Source of the DNA: an uncultured Roseicyclus sp.
GTDB taxonomy: Bacteria; Pseudomonadota; Alphaproteobacteria; Rhodobacterales; Rhodobacteraceae
Length of the DNA: 64,000 nucleotides
Assembly (NCBI GenBank): GCA_947494975.1
Contig: CANLXA010000004.1
Coordinates: 405,001 to 469,000 of the forward strand
Reading direction: 5' to 3'
Below, one piece after another: positions 40,518 through 50,391 of this stretch (its first letter is position 1; each line of letters starts with the position of its first letter). Position numbers and translations under genes: made by a program. The notes beneath the pieces are model-generated. The model was not told the origin of the DNA. It made no database searches and was given only the letters and a program-made list of their open reading frames with translations.

Positions 40518-43070
40518 TCAGAACTGATCCAGCAAACGCCGCAGATACTCCCGTTCCAATTCAGGGCGCTGCTGTTCCGCGGCGCGGTCCCGCAGTAGAT
40601 TCAGGAGTTCCTGCGCACGTTCGCTATCATCGATCGTGCCATTGAGCATCTCGTCCGATCCGAAGGCGCCATTGTTGCCCGCCTGCCGCCCCAGCGGATC
40701 CTGAAGCGGGCGGCTTTCGGCCATGTTGCCCTCGGCCTGGCCCTGTCCGGGCTCCGCGCCCTGCTCTTGTGCCAATGCCTCGCCCAGTTGCGTCATGCCT
40801 TCGCGGATCGCCTCCATGGCCTCCGATTGCAGGTCGAGCGCTTCTGCGATGTCGCCCCGTTCCAGGGCCTCTGCCGCGTCTTCCATCGCCCGGCCCGCAC
40901 CATCGAGCTGGTCCAGCGCCTCATCCCCGGCCTCGGTACCGGTGCCGGGCAGGCGGCGGGCCTGTTCCTCAAGCTGGCGGCGGAGCGCCTCCTGGCGGTC
41001 AGCGAGGGAGCCCGCGCTTTCTTCGTTGTCGCCGCCCTGCCCCTGGCCGGGGTTTTCCCCCTCCTGACCGGGCTGGTTGCCCTGCGGGGCCTGGCCCTGC
41101 TGCTCACCGGGTTGGCCGGGGCGGTTGGGGTTGAACTGATCCTGCAGCTCCTGAAAGCTGTCATCGCTCAGGTTCTGCTGGCCGCGCAACGTATCCTGCA
41201 AACCCTCCATGGCCTGCTGTCCGGGCGTTTGCGGGCCCTCACCGCCCTCACCGCCCTGGGTGATCTCCATGTTTTCCAGCATTTGCTGAAGCGCTTCCAG
41301 CATTTCCATGGCTTCGGCCATACGGCCTTCCTGCATCAGCTCTTCGATACGTTGCAGCATCTCTTCGAGGTCGGACATGGACATTTCCATGTTCTCGCCC
41401 TCGCCCTGATCGGGCTGGTCCGTCTGGTCGCCGAACTCGGTATTGTCGGCCAGCTCCTGCATGTAATCGTTCATCGCCTCGCGCATTTCCTGCATCAACT
41501 GGGCGATTTCCTCATCGCTGGCGCCCTGGCGCATAGCCTCGGCCAAGCGTTCCTGCGCCCGTTGCAGACGCTCAAGGGCGCTGTCGAGATCGCCGATTTC
41601 CAGCTCGAGCGCGGCCTCCCACAGGATCGCCGCCACGTCTTCCTGGGTTTCGATGGAAATCAGGTCAATCGCACTTTCCAGCCGTTGGATGGCGGAGCGG
41701 AGTTGTAGATATACGCCCTGATCCAAGCCCTCTTCGGGCCGGTGCGTCATGGCGCGCAGGAGCTGCGCGGCACGTTCGGCATTGTCGCGGTTCCACAGGA
41801 TATCGCGGCGCAATTCGATGATGCCGTTGGCCATCGGATCGAAGAACCGGCGCCCGGGAAGGCGCTGCACATCGTAGGACATTGTGGCGATCTGGCCCGC
41901 ATCGTCGGTGACGGTGAGGGTCATGGAAACCGGCAGGTTGGCGAAGGGATGCTCGCTCAGATCCTCCAGCACCACTTCGCTGAACTCGGCCCGGTCGCCA
42001 CGGAACGGCATCGGCAGGTCGAGCACCACGGGTTCCCGCGGTTCGGGATCTATGGCAAGGCCATAGCGGCGATCCGCGGCACCGGCGTTCAGGCGGATCG
42101 TGGCGGTGCCGGAGCGGACGCCGTAATCGTCGCTGGCCGTGAAGCCGAACTGCATCGCGCCGGGCGGCTCGCCTTCAACCTCTCCGTCAAGCGCGACATT
42201 GGGTGGATTATCGGGCCGGACGGAAACCTGCCATTCCCGGCCGCCGGGCCCGTCCACGGCCAGCGTGCCAGCGCGCTCCATCGTGACGGTCTGGGCATAG
42301 GCGTTCGGGTCCGGGTCGGGGAGGGGGCCGATATCGGTCCGCAGCGTGATCTCACCCGGAGCCCCATAGGCGCGCAGCGTGACATCGGAGCCGAGCGGCG
42401 CGTCGAACCCCTCAGCCGTGATGTCATTGAGGTAAAGCGACGGCAGGCCGGTATAAAGCGGCGGTTCCACCCAGCCTTCCCATGAAGGCCCGGCCGACGC
42501 CGTGGCGGGCCCGGCCCCAAGCGGAACGTTGCCGACATCGGCCACACGGCCAAACGCGCCGAAGAGAAGCGCCATGGCAATCGCCGTCGCGCCGATATAG
42601 CGCAGCGCGTAAGGGTCGCGCGACGAGAGCCGCAGATCCGGTTCCGGCGCCCGGGCCCCGGCGGCGCGGGCGGCCATGCGCGACACGTGGGTGGCCCAGA
42701 CGGATCGGCTTGCCGGATCGTGGCCACCGACGGCGGGCGTATCGAGAAGCGTGGTGATCGGGCGGCCCGGCATCGTGGCATCCAGACGCTCCAAGGCCTC
42801 GGCATGGGTGGGCATGCGGAATCGAATGAGGCCGAGGATCAGGAAGGCCAGAATAACCAATCCTGCAAGGCCCAACGCGCCCCATGCATAGATACCGGGG
42901 AGCAGTGTGCCCGCCCCGAAGGCGAGGGCGGCAAGCAGCAGGATCGCAAAAGTCCATGCCGGCCAGAAGGCCTGCGCGGCGCGCTCGGCCATCATGCCAA
43001 GGCGCGTCAGCCGCAAGGGCCAGATCAGGCGCTTCAGCGCGCCCTCCTTTGGGGGGATCTGCTCGGTCAT
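40518..43070 (-). CDS. TIGR02302/DUF4175 family membrane protein
   Basis: This protein of about 850 residues (850 from ATG 43070; the track gives 857) matches the alphaproteobacterial TIGR02302/DUF4175 family of unknown function. The start LKRLIWPLRLTRLGMMAERAAQAFWPAWTFAILLLAALAFGAGTLLPG has two close membrane helices. The middle is an extended beta-rich domain (PPNVALDGEVEGEPPGAMQFGFTASDDYGVRSG). The C-terminal third is Gln/Glu/Met/Gly-rich and helical (MREAMNDYMQELADNTEFG; QQGQAPQGNQPGQEGE). It follows lysA with a gap under 40 bp, the usual neighbourhood in Rhodobacteraceae. Confidence 0.88.
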   Translation of the reverse strand: MTEQIPPKEGALKRLIWPLRLTRLGMMAERAAQAFWPAWTFAILLLAALAFGAGTLLPGIYAWGALGLAGLVILAFLILGLIRFRMPTHAEALERLDATMPGRPITTLLDTPAVGGHDPASRSVWATHVSRMAARAAGARAPEPDLRLSSRDPYALRYIGATAIAMALLFGAFGRVADVGNVPLGAGPATASAGPSWEGWVEPPLYTGLPSLYLNDITAEGFDAPLGSDVTLRAYGAPGEITLRTDIGPLPDPDPNAYAQTVTMERAGTLAVDGPGGREWQVSVRPDNPPNVALDGEVEGEPPGAMQFGFTASDDYGVRSGTATIRLNAGAADRRYGLAIDPEPREPVVLDLPMPFRGDRAEFSEVVLEDLSEHPFANLPVSMTLTVTDDAGQIATMSYDVQRLPGRRFFDPMANGIIELRRDILWNRDNAERAAQLLRAMTHRPEEGLDQGVYLQLRSAIQRLESAIDLISIETQEDVAAILWEAALELEIGDLDSALERLQRAQERLAEAMRQGASDEEIAQLMQEMREAMNDYMQELADNTEFGDQTDQPDQGEGENMEMSMSDLEEMLQRIEELMQEGRMAEAMEMLEALQQMLENMEITQGGEGGEGPQTPGQQAMEGLQDTLRGQQNLSDDSFQELQDQFNPNRPGQPGEQQGQAPQGNQPGQEGENPGQGQGGDNEESAGSLADRQEALRRQLEEQARRLPGTGTEAGDEALDQLDGAGRAMEDAAEALERGDIAEALDLQSEAMEAIREGMTQLGEALAQEQGAEPGQGQAEGNMAESRPLQDPLGRQAGNNGAFGSDEMLNGTIDDSERAQELLNLLRDRAAEQQRPELEREYLRRLLDQF

Positions 43071-43107
43071 CATCCCTTTCACGGGGCACATGCTGCCCGG
43101 CGGGCTG

Positions 43108-44373
43108 CTATACCCACTCGGGGAGTGTATCGCGGTTTATCATGTCGTCAAATGTCGGACGGGCCCGGATGACGGCGAATTGATCGCCTTTGACCAGAAC
43201 TTCGGGGATCAGGGGGCGGCTGTTGTATTCGCTGCTCATCACCGCGCCATAGGCCCCGGCGGAGCGGAAGGCGACCAGATCGCCCTCGGCCAAGGCAGGC
43301 AGACTACGCTGTTTGGCGAAGGTATCGCCGGATTCGCAGACCGGCCCGACGATGTCATAGGGCGTCTGTTCCGCGCCAGGGGCGGGCTCGACCACCGGAA
43401 CGATATCGTGCCAGGCGCCATACATGGCGGGGCGGATCAGGTCATTCATCGCGGCGTCGAGGATCAGGAAATCCCGCCCCTCGCCGTGTTTCACATAGAT
43501 CGTGGAGCCAACCAGCAGGCCCGCATTGCCCGAGATCAGACGGCCCGGCTCAATCTCGATTTCGCAGCCCAGATCGCCGACGGTGCGCTTGATGACCTCG
43601 CCATATTCGATGGGCAGGGGCGGCGCGGTGTTGGAGCGTTGGTATGGAATGCCGAGCCCGCCACCAAGATCGAGGCGGCTGATCGTGTGGCCGTCCGCGC
43701 GGAGCTGATGGGTCAGTTCGGCAACTTTATTGTAGGCGATTTCAAAGGGTTCAAGGTCGGTCAGCTGGCTGCCGATATGAACGTCGATGCCGATCACCTG
43801 CAAACCGGACAGTGCGGCGGCCAGCGCATAAACCTCGCGTGCGCGAGCGATGGGAATGCCAAACTTGTCCTCTGACCGCCCGGTGGAGATCTTGGCGTGG
43901 GTTTTGGCATCGACATCCGGGTTCACGCGGATGGTGATGGGGGCGCTCTTGCCCATCTCGCTGGCAACACGGGACAGACGCGCCATCTCGGGTTCGGATT
44001 CGACGTTGAATTGCCGGATGCCACCGTCGAGCGCGAGCCGCATCTCCGCCTCGGTCTTGCCGACGCCGGAAAACACGATCCTGTCGCCGGGCACGCCAGC
44101 CGCCTTGGCGCGCAGGTATTCGCCGCCCGACACCACGTCCATCCCCGCGCCGAGCGACGCCATATGCTTGATAACAGCTTGATTGGAATTGCTTTTCATC
44201 GCAAAGCAGATCAGGTGCGGCAGGCCGTCCAACGCCTCGGCAAACAGATCGAAGTGACGCGTCAGCGTTGCGGTGGAATAGACGTAGAACGGCGTGCCGA
44301 CACTGGCCGCAATCTCGGGCAGCGGCACATCCTCGGCGTGCAGAATGCCATTTTGATACAGGAAATGATCCAT
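43108..44373 (-). CDS. lysA: Diaminopimelate decarboxylase
   Basis: This 421-residue PLP enzyme converts meso-diaminopimelate to lysine. FYVYSTATLTRHFDLF begins the TIM barrel, and ICFAMKSNSNQAVIKHM carries the Schiff-base Lys. GVDVHIGSQLTDL (reading GIDVHIGSQL) and LDLGGGLGIPY bind phosphate. GPVCESGDTFAKQRSLP provides the active-site Cys, and GAYGAVMSSEYNSRPL is the C-terminal signature. The start was set at ATG 44373 (MDHFLYQNG). argH and the small lipoprotein that often precede lysA in this family lie instead at 61-63 kb. Confidence 0.96.
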   Translation of the reverse strand: MDHFLYQNGILHAEDVPLPEIAASVGTPFYVYSTATLTRHFDLFAEALDGLPHLICFAMKSNSNQAVIKHMASLGAGMDVVSGGEYLRAKAAGVPGDRIVFSGVGKTEAEMRLALDGGIRQFNVESEPEMARLSRVASEMGKSAPITIRVNPDVDAKTHAKISTGRSEDKFGIPIARAREVYALAAALSGLQVIGIDVHIGSQLTDLEPFEIAYNKVAELTHQLRADGHTISRLDLGGGLGIPYQRSNTAPPLPIEYGEVIKRTVGDLGCEIEIEPGRLISGNAGLLVGSTIYVKHGEGRDFLILDAAMNDLIRPAMYGAWHDIVPVVEPAPGAEQTPYDIVGPVCESGDTFAKQRSLPALAEGDLVAFRSAGAYGAVMSSEYNSRPLIPEVLVKGDQFAVIRARPTFDDMINRDTLPEWV

Positions 44374-44451
44374 CGCGCGCGCCTTATCCGCCTTGTCAGC
44401 GGCGACGTAGCATCTATCCAATTGGGTTCAAAGCAATTCGGAGGGATGCAG

Positions 44452-45426
44452 ATGGCGAAGACGGCAATTATCGGGGCCCATGGCGGTGCCGAGCAATTCC
44501 GGATTGTGGATCGGGATGTGGGGGAGCCGGGGCCGGGCGAGATCCGCATCCGTCACCATGCCTGTGGGCTGAACTTCATCGATGTGTATCAGCGCACGGG
44601 GCTCTACCCGATGGAACTGCCCCATGCTCTGGGCATGGAGGCGGCGGGTGTGGTCGAGGCCGTGGGGCCGGGTGTGACGCACCTTGAGGCCGGTGACCGG
44701 GCCGCCTATGCGTGTACGCCGCCGGGCGCCTATTGCGAGGCGCGTGTGATGCCCGCGGCGCAGGTCTGCCCGCTTCCGGATGAGATTTCGTTCGAGGACG
44801 GTGCGGCGATGATGCTCAAGGGGCTGACAACTCATTACCTGTTCCGCCGCACAACACCGATCGCAAAGGGCGACACGGTCCTGTTTCACGCGGCGGCGGG
44901 GGGCGTCGGCCTGATCGCGTGCCAATGGGCCGCGAGTGAGGGTATCCGTCTGATCGGCACGGCCGGGACGGAGGAGAAATGTGCGCTGGCCCGCGACCAT
45001 GGCGCAGCGGAGTGCATCAATTACCGGACGGAGGATTGGGTGGCCCGCGTGCGGGAGCTGACCGATGGCAGAGGCGTCGATGTGGTGATGGATGCGGTCG
45101 GCGCCGACACGTTCGATGGCTCGCTGGATTGCCTGCGGCCCTTGGGGTTCATGATTTCCTTCGGGAATGCCTCCGGCCCGGTCCCGCCCTTTGCCCTGGC
45201 GATCCTTGGGCAGAAGGGATCGCTGAAGATCACACGGCCGACGCTGTTCGCCCATATCGCGGAGCACGAGGCCTGCCAGCAGATGGCGGCGGAGTTGTTT
45301 GAGAAAGTCACCTCCGGCGATGTGAGGATCCGTATCGGCCAGAGGTTTCCGTTGGAGGATGTCGCCGAAGCGCACCGCGCGTTGGAGGCGCGCAGGACGA
45401 CCGGGCAAACGGTTCTGACGATCTGA
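44452..45426 (+). CDS. NADPH:quinone oxidoreductase (zinc-independent MDR family)
   Basis: This 324-residue medium-chain dehydrogenase/reductase resembles E. coli Qor. [52 protein letters not shown] is the N-terminal domain. [43 protein letters not shown] is the NADPH site. The usual structural zinc Cys set is absent, as expected for quinone reductases. ATG 44452 was chosen because GGAGG lies 7 nt upstream; ATG 44446 is possible. It starts the short run with the proline-racemase gene, 1 nt apart. Confidence 0.93.
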   Translation: MAKTAIIGAHGGAEQFRIVDRDVGEPGPGEIRIRHHACGLNFIDVYQRTGLYPMELPHALGMEAAGVVEAVGPGVTHLEAGDRAAYACTPPGAYCEARVMPAAQVCPLPDEISFEDGAAMMLKGLTTHYLFRRTTPIAKGDTVLFHAAAGGVGLIACQWAASEGIRLIGTAGTEEKCALARDHGAAECINYRTEDWVARVRELTDGRGVDVVMDAVGADTFDGSLDCLRPLGFMISFGNASGPVPPFALAILGQKGSLKITRPTLFAHIAEHEACQQMAAELFEKVTSGDVRIRIGQRFPLEDVAEAHRALEARRTTGQTVLTI

Positions 45427-45427
45427 C

Positions 45428-46459
45428 ATGCGCACGCGTCACGTGATCCACACCGTCTCCGCCCATGCCGAGGGCGAGGTTGGCGACGTCATCACCGGAG
45501 GCATCGCGCCGCCGCCGGGCAACACATTGTGGGAGCAACGGCGCTGGTTGGCCGAAGATGGCACGCTGCGTGCGATTGTCCTGAATGAGCCGCGCGGGGG
45601 CGTGTTTCGCCATGTGAACCTTCTGGTCCCGCCCAAGGATCCGCGCGCCGATGCGGCCTTCTTGATCATGGAGCCGGAGGACACGCCGCCGATGTCGGGG
45701 TCGAACACGATCTGCGTGGCGACCGTGTTGTTGGAGACCGGCATCTTGCCGATAACGGAACCGGAAACGCGACTGACGCTTGAAGTGCCCGCCGGGCTTG
45801 TCGCAATCCGAGCGACCTGCGCAAACGGCAAGGTAGAGCGGATCGCGTTCGAAAATGTGCCGAGCTTCGTGACTGGGCTGGATGTGCCACTGGACGTCCC
45901 GGGCCTGGGGACGATCACGGTTGATACGGCCTACGGGGGCGACTCGGTTGTTCTGGTCGATGCCGGCGCAGTGGGCGTGACGTTGGATCGCGACAAGGCC
46001 CGCGAACTTGTCGAGCTTGGCATTCGCATCACCAATGCGGCCAATGCCCAATTGACGTTTGCGCATCCTGAACGGCCAGATTGGAGCCATTATTCGTTTT
46101 GCATGTTCAACACGCCGGTTGAGCGGCGCGACACCGAGCTGACCTCCACCACGGCGGTTGCGATCCAACCCGGCAAAATCGACCGCTCGCCCACCGGCAC
46201 AGCGCAAAGCGCCCGGCTGGCGGTGCTTCATGCGCGGGGGCAGATGGGCATAGATGAGACGCTGATCGCGCGGTCGATCATTGGCTCGGAGTTCCGCTGT
46301 CGGATCCTTGGGGAAGCTGCCGTAGGGGATGTGCCTGCGATCCGGCCGGAAATCAGCGGGCGCGCCTGGATCACTGGCACACATCAACACATGGTTGATC
46401 CCGATGATCCATGGCCCGAAGGCTACAAGCTGTCGGACACCTGGCCGCGCATCCGCTAG
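45428..46459 (+). CDS. Proline racemase-family protein (hydroxyproline dehydratase-like), both catalytic Cys replaced
   Basis: This 343-residue member of the proline racemase/4-hydroxyproline epimerase/3-hydroxyproline dehydratase family begins [24 protein letters not shown]. The first catalytic position is Ser90 in [11 protein letters not shown], where racemases have Cys. The second is Thr256 in [16 protein letters not shown], where racemases have Cys. A Thr at the second site is typical of trans-3-hydroxy-L-proline dehydratases, but those usually keep the first Cys. Racemase activity is therefore unlikely. A dehydratase or other proline-related lyase remains possible. Confidence 0.85.
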   Translation: MRTRHVIHTVSAHAEGEVGDVITGGIAPPPGNTLWEQRRWLAEDGTLRAIVLNEPRGGVFRHVNLLVPPKDPRADAAFLIMEPEDTPPMSGSNTICVATVLLETGILPITEPETRLTLEVPAGLVAIRATCANGKVERIAFENVPSFVTGLDVPLDVPGLGTITVDTAYGGDSVVLVDAGAVGVTLDRDKARELVELGIRITNAANAQLTFAHPERPDWSHYSFCMFNTPVERRDTELTSTTAVAIQPGKIDRSPTGTAQSARLAVLHARGQMGIDETLIARSIIGSEFRCRILGEAAVGDVPAIRPEISGRAWITGTHQHMVDPDDPWPEGYKLSDTWPRIR

Positions 46460-46773
46460 GCCGTCCGCGCACGTTGGAGGGTCAGGAACAACAGCGCCAG
46501 CGGCAGGCCCGCGGAAACGCCGATTCCGAAGGTTGCGGGGATGACCAGCAGCCACCACCACTCCCGGCGGGTCACGAACTCCACCACAACCCAGACGCAC
46601 AGCGAGATGGCCGAGATCGTCAGGTCCCAAGTGAGGCCCGTTGTTGCCTCGTTCACGTACCAGGCGTCGATCATCGGGCCGAGATCCCAGCCGTTCTGGT
46701 CGAACCAGGCGTAGAAATGGCGCCAGGGATAATAGATCCCGGCGAAAAACAGGGCGAGGTAGATGTAGCGCAT
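46456..46773 (-). CDS. DUF2834 domain membrane protein
   Basis: This 105-residue integral membrane protein matches DUF2834: [65 protein letters not shown], then a third helix near [28 protein letters not shown]. No function is known for the family. The track ORF to 46848 was shortened to ATG 46773. It converges on the racemase-family gene with a 4-nt overlap and is divergent from ETF-QO. Confidence 0.85.
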   Translation of the reverse strand: MRYIYLALFFAGIYYPWRHFYAWFDQNGWDLGPMIDAWYVNEATTGLTWDLTISAISLCVWVVVEFVTRREWWWLLVIPATFGIGVSAGLPLALLFLTLQRARTA

Positions 46774-46858
46774 GTGGCAAACCTCCGGCTTCGTTTGGGC
46801 GTGACGTAGTGCCGGAAGACGGGGCCGTCCATGCAGGGCCTGCGGCATTAATGATGCT

Positions 46859-46918
46859 GCGTCACAATTGACGCCTGCGTCACCTCCGCGCTAGGCCTCC
46901 CGGAACGCCATTTCCGGG
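46859..46918. promoter_or_regulatory. Inverted and direct repeats upstream of ETF-QO
   Basis: GCGTCA-CAAT-TGACGC (46859-46874) is a perfect dyad, and TGCGTCA recurs at 46876-46882. A second dyad, CCCGGAA-N6-TTCCGGG, lies at 46899-46918. All are in the divergent gap between the DUF2834 and ETF-QO genes, about 45-100 bp before the ETF-QO start. They could be operators; no regulator is identified. Confidence 0.35.
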
Positions 46919-46960
46919 CTAGGATTCCCAGCCTGACGACAGCCTGAGGGGACGACAAAG

Positions 46961-48610
46961 ATGTCCGAGATCGAACGCGAGAGCATGGAATACGACGTGG
47001 TGATCGTCGGTGCGGGGCCGGCGGGCCTGAGCTCCGCGATCCGCCTGAAGCAGTTGGATGCGGATCTGAACGTCGTGGTTCTGGAAAAGGGCTCGGAAGT
47101 GGGCGCGCATATCCTGTCGGGCGCGGTGCTGGACCCGGCGGGGCTTGATGCGCTGATCCCGGATTGGAAGGAAAAGGGCGCGCCGCTGAACGTGCCAGTG
47201 AAAAGCGATGCCTTTTACATGCTCGGCGAGGCCGGGGGCATTCGTATCCCCAATTTCCCGATGCCGCCCCTGATGAATAATCACGGCAACTACATCGTGT
47301 CGATGGGCAATGTCTGCCGCTGGATGGCGGAGCAGGCCGAAGAGCTTGGTGTTGAAATCTTCCCGGGCATGGCATGTTCCGAGTTGGTCTACGGTGAGAA
47401 TGGCGAGGTACGTGGCGTCGTTGCCGGGGTTTTCGGCCTCGAAGAAGACGGCTCCATCGGCGAGAACACCGAGCCGGGGATGGAACTGCTTGGAAAGTAC
47501 GTGTTCCTGAGCGAGGGCGTGCGCGGGAGCCTCTCGAAAGAGGTGATCGAGAAATTTCAGTTGGATGCCGACAGCGAGCCGCAGAAGTATGGGCTCGGAA
47601 TGAAGGAAATTTGGGAGATCGACCCCGACAAGCACAAGGAAGGCGCTGTGTTCCACTCGCTTGGCTGGCCTTTGGGCAAGAACGCGGCGGGCGGGTCGTT
47701 TGTCTATCACGCCGAAAACAACCAGGTGTTCATCGGCCTTGTGACCGCGCTGAATTACCAGAACCCGCATCTCTATCCCTACATGGAATTCCAGCGCTTT
47801 AAGCATCATCCGATGATCGCAAAGCTTCTGGAGGGCGGCAAACGCGTGGCGTATGGCGCGCGGGCGATCGCACAGGGTGGCTGGCAGTCGATGCCCAAGG
47901 CCTGTTTCCCGGGTGGTGCGCTTCTGGGTTGTTCTGTCGGCCTCGTGAACGTGCCTCGGATCAAGGGCAACCATAACGCGATGCTGTCCGGGATTGCCGC
48001 CGCCGAGGCTGCCTTTGCCGCGATTGGTGCCGGACGCGCCAGCGATGAGTTGACCGAATACAACACCGCGCTGCGCGAGGGGCCGGTGGGCCGGGACCTT
48101 TACAAGGTGCGCAACGTGAAGCCCTTCCAATCCAACAATGGTGTGCTGGGCGCGCTGGGGCTGGGCGGGTTCGACATGTGGACGAACACGCTCGGTTTTT
48201 CGATCTTCGGCACCAAGAGTCACGGGAAGTCCGACGCGGATGCGACGCAGAAGGCCGCGCGGTGGAACCCGATCGACTATCCCAAGCCCGATGGCAAGCT
48301 GAGCTTCGATCGGCTGACGAACGTGAGTTATTCCTTCACCAACCACGAGGAAAGTCAGCCTGCGCACCTGAAGCTGAAGGACCCGAGCATTCCGATTGCG
48401 GTGAACCTGCCGGAATATGCAGAACCGGCGCAGCGCTATTGCCCGGCGGGCGTCTATGAGGTGGTGGAGGAAGACGGCAAGGATCCGCGCTTCATCATCA
48501 ACTTCCAGAACTGCGTGCATTGCAAGACCTGCGATATCAAGGATCCGTCCCAGAACATCCACTGGACGGTGCCGCAAGGCGGTGATGGGCCGAATTACCC
48601 CAACATGTGA
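46961..48610 (+). CDS. Electron transfer flavoprotein-ubiquinone oxidoreductase
   Basis: This 549-residue membrane-associated flavoprotein passes electrons from ETF (fatty-acid, branched-chain amino-acid and glycine-betaine oxidation) to ubiquinone. DVVIVGAGPAGLSSAIRLKQ is the FAD site, and GGWQSMPKACFPGGALLGCSVGLVNVPRIKGNHNAMLSG is a core signature. The C-terminal RYCPAGVYEV plus FQNCVHCKTCDIKDPSQNIHWTVPQGGDGPNYP gives the four Cys of the [4Fe-4S] cluster. The length is typical. etfA and etfB are not in this window. Confidence 0.97.
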   Translation: MSEIERESMEYDVVIVGAGPAGLSSAIRLKQLDADLNVVVLEKGSEVGAHILSGAVLDPAGLDALIPDWKEKGAPLNVPVKSDAFYMLGEAGGIRIPNFPMPPLMNNHGNYIVSMGNVCRWMAEQAEELGVEIFPGMACSELVYGENGEVRGVVAGVFGLEEDGSIGENTEPGMELLGKYVFLSEGVRGSLSKEVIEKFQLDADSEPQKYGLGMKEIWEIDPDKHKEGAVFHSLGWPLGKNAAGGSFVYHAENNQVFIGLVTALNYQNPHLYPYMEFQRFKHHPMIAKLLEGGKRVAYGARAIAQGGWQSMPKACFPGGALLGCSVGLVNVPRIKGNHNAMLSGIAAAEAAFAAIGAGRASDELTEYNTALREGPVGRDLYKVRNVKPFQSNNGVLGALGLGGFDMWTNTLGFSIFGTKSHGKSDADATQKAARWNPIDYPKPDGKLSFDRLTNVSYSFTNHEESQPAHLKLKDPSIPIAVNLPEYAEPAQRYCPAGVYEVVEEDGKDPRFIINFQNCVHCKTCDIKDPSQNIHWTVPQGGDGPNYPNM

Positions 48611-48699
48611 GCGCCCCGCGACAACCTGAGGGGCGAGTGATTGCCCTTCCCCGAGCCGCGCCCTAGACTCTCCGACAAGACCGCTTGGAGGAGAGCTGA

Positions 48700-50391
48700 A
48701 TGCCCCTGAACAGACCTTTGTTTGCCCTTGCGATCGTGGCCGGATTGGCCGCGCCTGCACTGGCGTCCGCCGATGGGTTGGCGGGGTCTTACCTGGCCGC
48801 ACGCTCGGCGGCGATCACAGGCGACCACGCCGCCGCGGCCACCTACTTCGACCGCGCCCTGGCGCTTGATCCGGGCAATCCGTTCCTGATCAGCAACGCG
48901 ATCTTTGCCAACGCATCATTGGGAAATTGGGAGCGGGCCGCCGAGGTGGCCGACGCCCTGCCGCCCGATGCGGACGGACAAGAACTGGCCCATCTGGTGC
49001 GCTTCGTGCGGCAGGTGAATACCGGGGAACTGGCCGAGGCGCAGGCGCTGATCGAGGCGGGGCAAGGACCGGGTCCCCTGGCCGACGGTCTGGCTCTGGC
49101 CTGGCTCAGCTTCGGGCAGGGCGACATGTCGGGCGCGGTCGCGCAATTCGAGGCCTTGGGGCGCGAGCGCGGGCTGGAAGAACTGGCCGCGCTGCATCTG
49201 GCCCTGGCGCGCGCCGCCGTCGGCGATTTCGAGGCGGCCCACGAGATCCTGTCCGGCGGGGCCGGCGTGAGCATCACCAATACCGAGCGGGTGGTCCGCG
49301 CGCGGGCCGAGATCATGGTGCAGCTTGGCCAGCGGGCCGAGGCCCTGGACCTGCTTGACGGGTATACTCAAGCGGTACCGGATCCGGGGTTGCTGGCCCT
49401 GCAGGCGCAGATCGGTGCAGGTGCGGAGGAGCCTTATGACTTTGTGACCGATGTGCAGGACGGCGTGGCCGAAGTGTTCTTCACCACGGCGCAGTTGCTG
49501 TCTGGCGACAGGAACCGGTCGCTTCCGCTCTTGATGGCGCAGGCCGCCCGGGGTGTGGATGCCGAGCACACCGACGCGATCCTGCTGGCTGGGGAATTGA
49601 TGGCGGAAGATGGCCAGATCGAGTTGGCCGCCGCCACGTTCGGCGCGGTGCCCCAAGGTGATGCGAATTACATCGAGGCGCAGATGGGGCGCGCCGAAGC
49701 GTTGGCGGAGATGGGTCAGAACGAAGAGGCGATCACCATCCTGTCGGATCTTGTGGCCGCCCGACCGGAACTGGCTTCGTTGCAGGCGGCCTATGGCGAT
49801 ATCTTGCGGCAGAACGAGATGTTCGAAGAGGCCATCGTGGCTTATTCGGCCGTGCTTGATCTGGTTGATGCGGATCTCTCGCGCTACTGGTTCATCCACT
49901 ATGCCCGCGCGATCTGTTACCATCAGCTGGATGATTGGCCGCCAGCGGAAGCCGATTTTCGCCGCGCCCTGGAGTTGAATCCCGAGCAGCCCAACGTATT
50001 GAATTACCTTGGCTATTCCCTGGTGGAGCAGCGCCGGAATTTCGACGAGGCGCTCGACATGATCCAGCGCGCCGTCGCCGCGCGCCCAGAGAGTGGCTAC
50101 ATTACCGACAGCCTTGGCTGGGTTCTCTACCGGTTGGGTCGCTTCGAGGAAGCCGTCGCCCCGATGGAGCGCGCGGTGGAGTTGGAGCCCAATGACAGCA
50201 TCGTCAACGATCACCTCGGCGACGTCTACTGGATGGTGGGCCGTTACCGCGAGGCGGAGTTCCAATGGCACCGCGCCCTGTCCTTCGATCCGGAGCCGGA
50301 AGAGGCCGAGCGCATTCGCCTGAAGCTCGATGTCGGGCTTTACGAGGTGCTGGAGCAGGAAGGCGGCGTAGGCGCCCTTGAAGAAGAGTGA
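48700..50391 (+). CDS. Exported tetratricopeptide repeat protein
   Basis: This 563-residue protein begins with a Sec-type signal (NRPLFALAIVAGLAAPALASADG). The rest is helical repeats, with recognisable TPR units such as GDHAAAATYFDRALALDPGNP, GQNEEAITILSDLVAARPELA, DDWPPAEADFRRALELNPEQPNVLNYLGYSLV and GRYREAEFQWHRALSFDPEPEEA. The last part resembles the 'tetratricopeptide repeat protein, DUF/BTAD-like' found upstream of ispE in Rhodobacteraceae, from memory. It probably scaffolds periplasmic partners. Its stop overlaps ispE by GTGA, so the two are translationally coupled. Confidence 0.88.
   Translation: MPLNRPLFALAIVAGLAAPALASADGLAGSYLAARSAAITGDHAAAATYFDRALALDPGNPFLISNAIFANASLGNWERAAEVADALPPDADGQELAHLVRFVRQVNTGELAEAQALIEAGQGPGPLADGLALAWLSFGQGDMSGAVAQFEALGRERGLEELAALHLALARAAVGDFEAAHEILSGGAGVSITNTERVVRARAEIMVQLGQRAEALDLLDGYTQAVPDPGLLALQAQIGAGAEEPYDFVTDVQDGVAEVFFTTAQLLSGDRNRSLPLLMAQAARGVDAEHTDAILLAGELMAEDGQIELAAATFGAVPQGDANYIEAQMGRAEALAEMGQNEEAITILSDLVAARPELASLQAAYGDILRQNEMFEEAIVAYSAVLDLVDADLSRYWFIHYARAICYHQLDDWPPAEADFRRALELNPEQPNVLNYLGYSLVEQRRNFDEALDMIQRAVAARPESGYITDSLGWVLYRLGRFEEAVAPMERAVELEPNDSIVNDHLGDVYWMVGRYREAEFQWHRALSFDPEPEEAERIRLKLDVGLYEVLEQEGGVGALEEE

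Noticed and set aside
46919-48802. 627-residue minus-strand ORF
   Set aside because: It lies exactly antisense to ETF-QO, which has complete family motifs. Long antisense frames are expected in GC-rich coding DNA. Its translation shows no domain.
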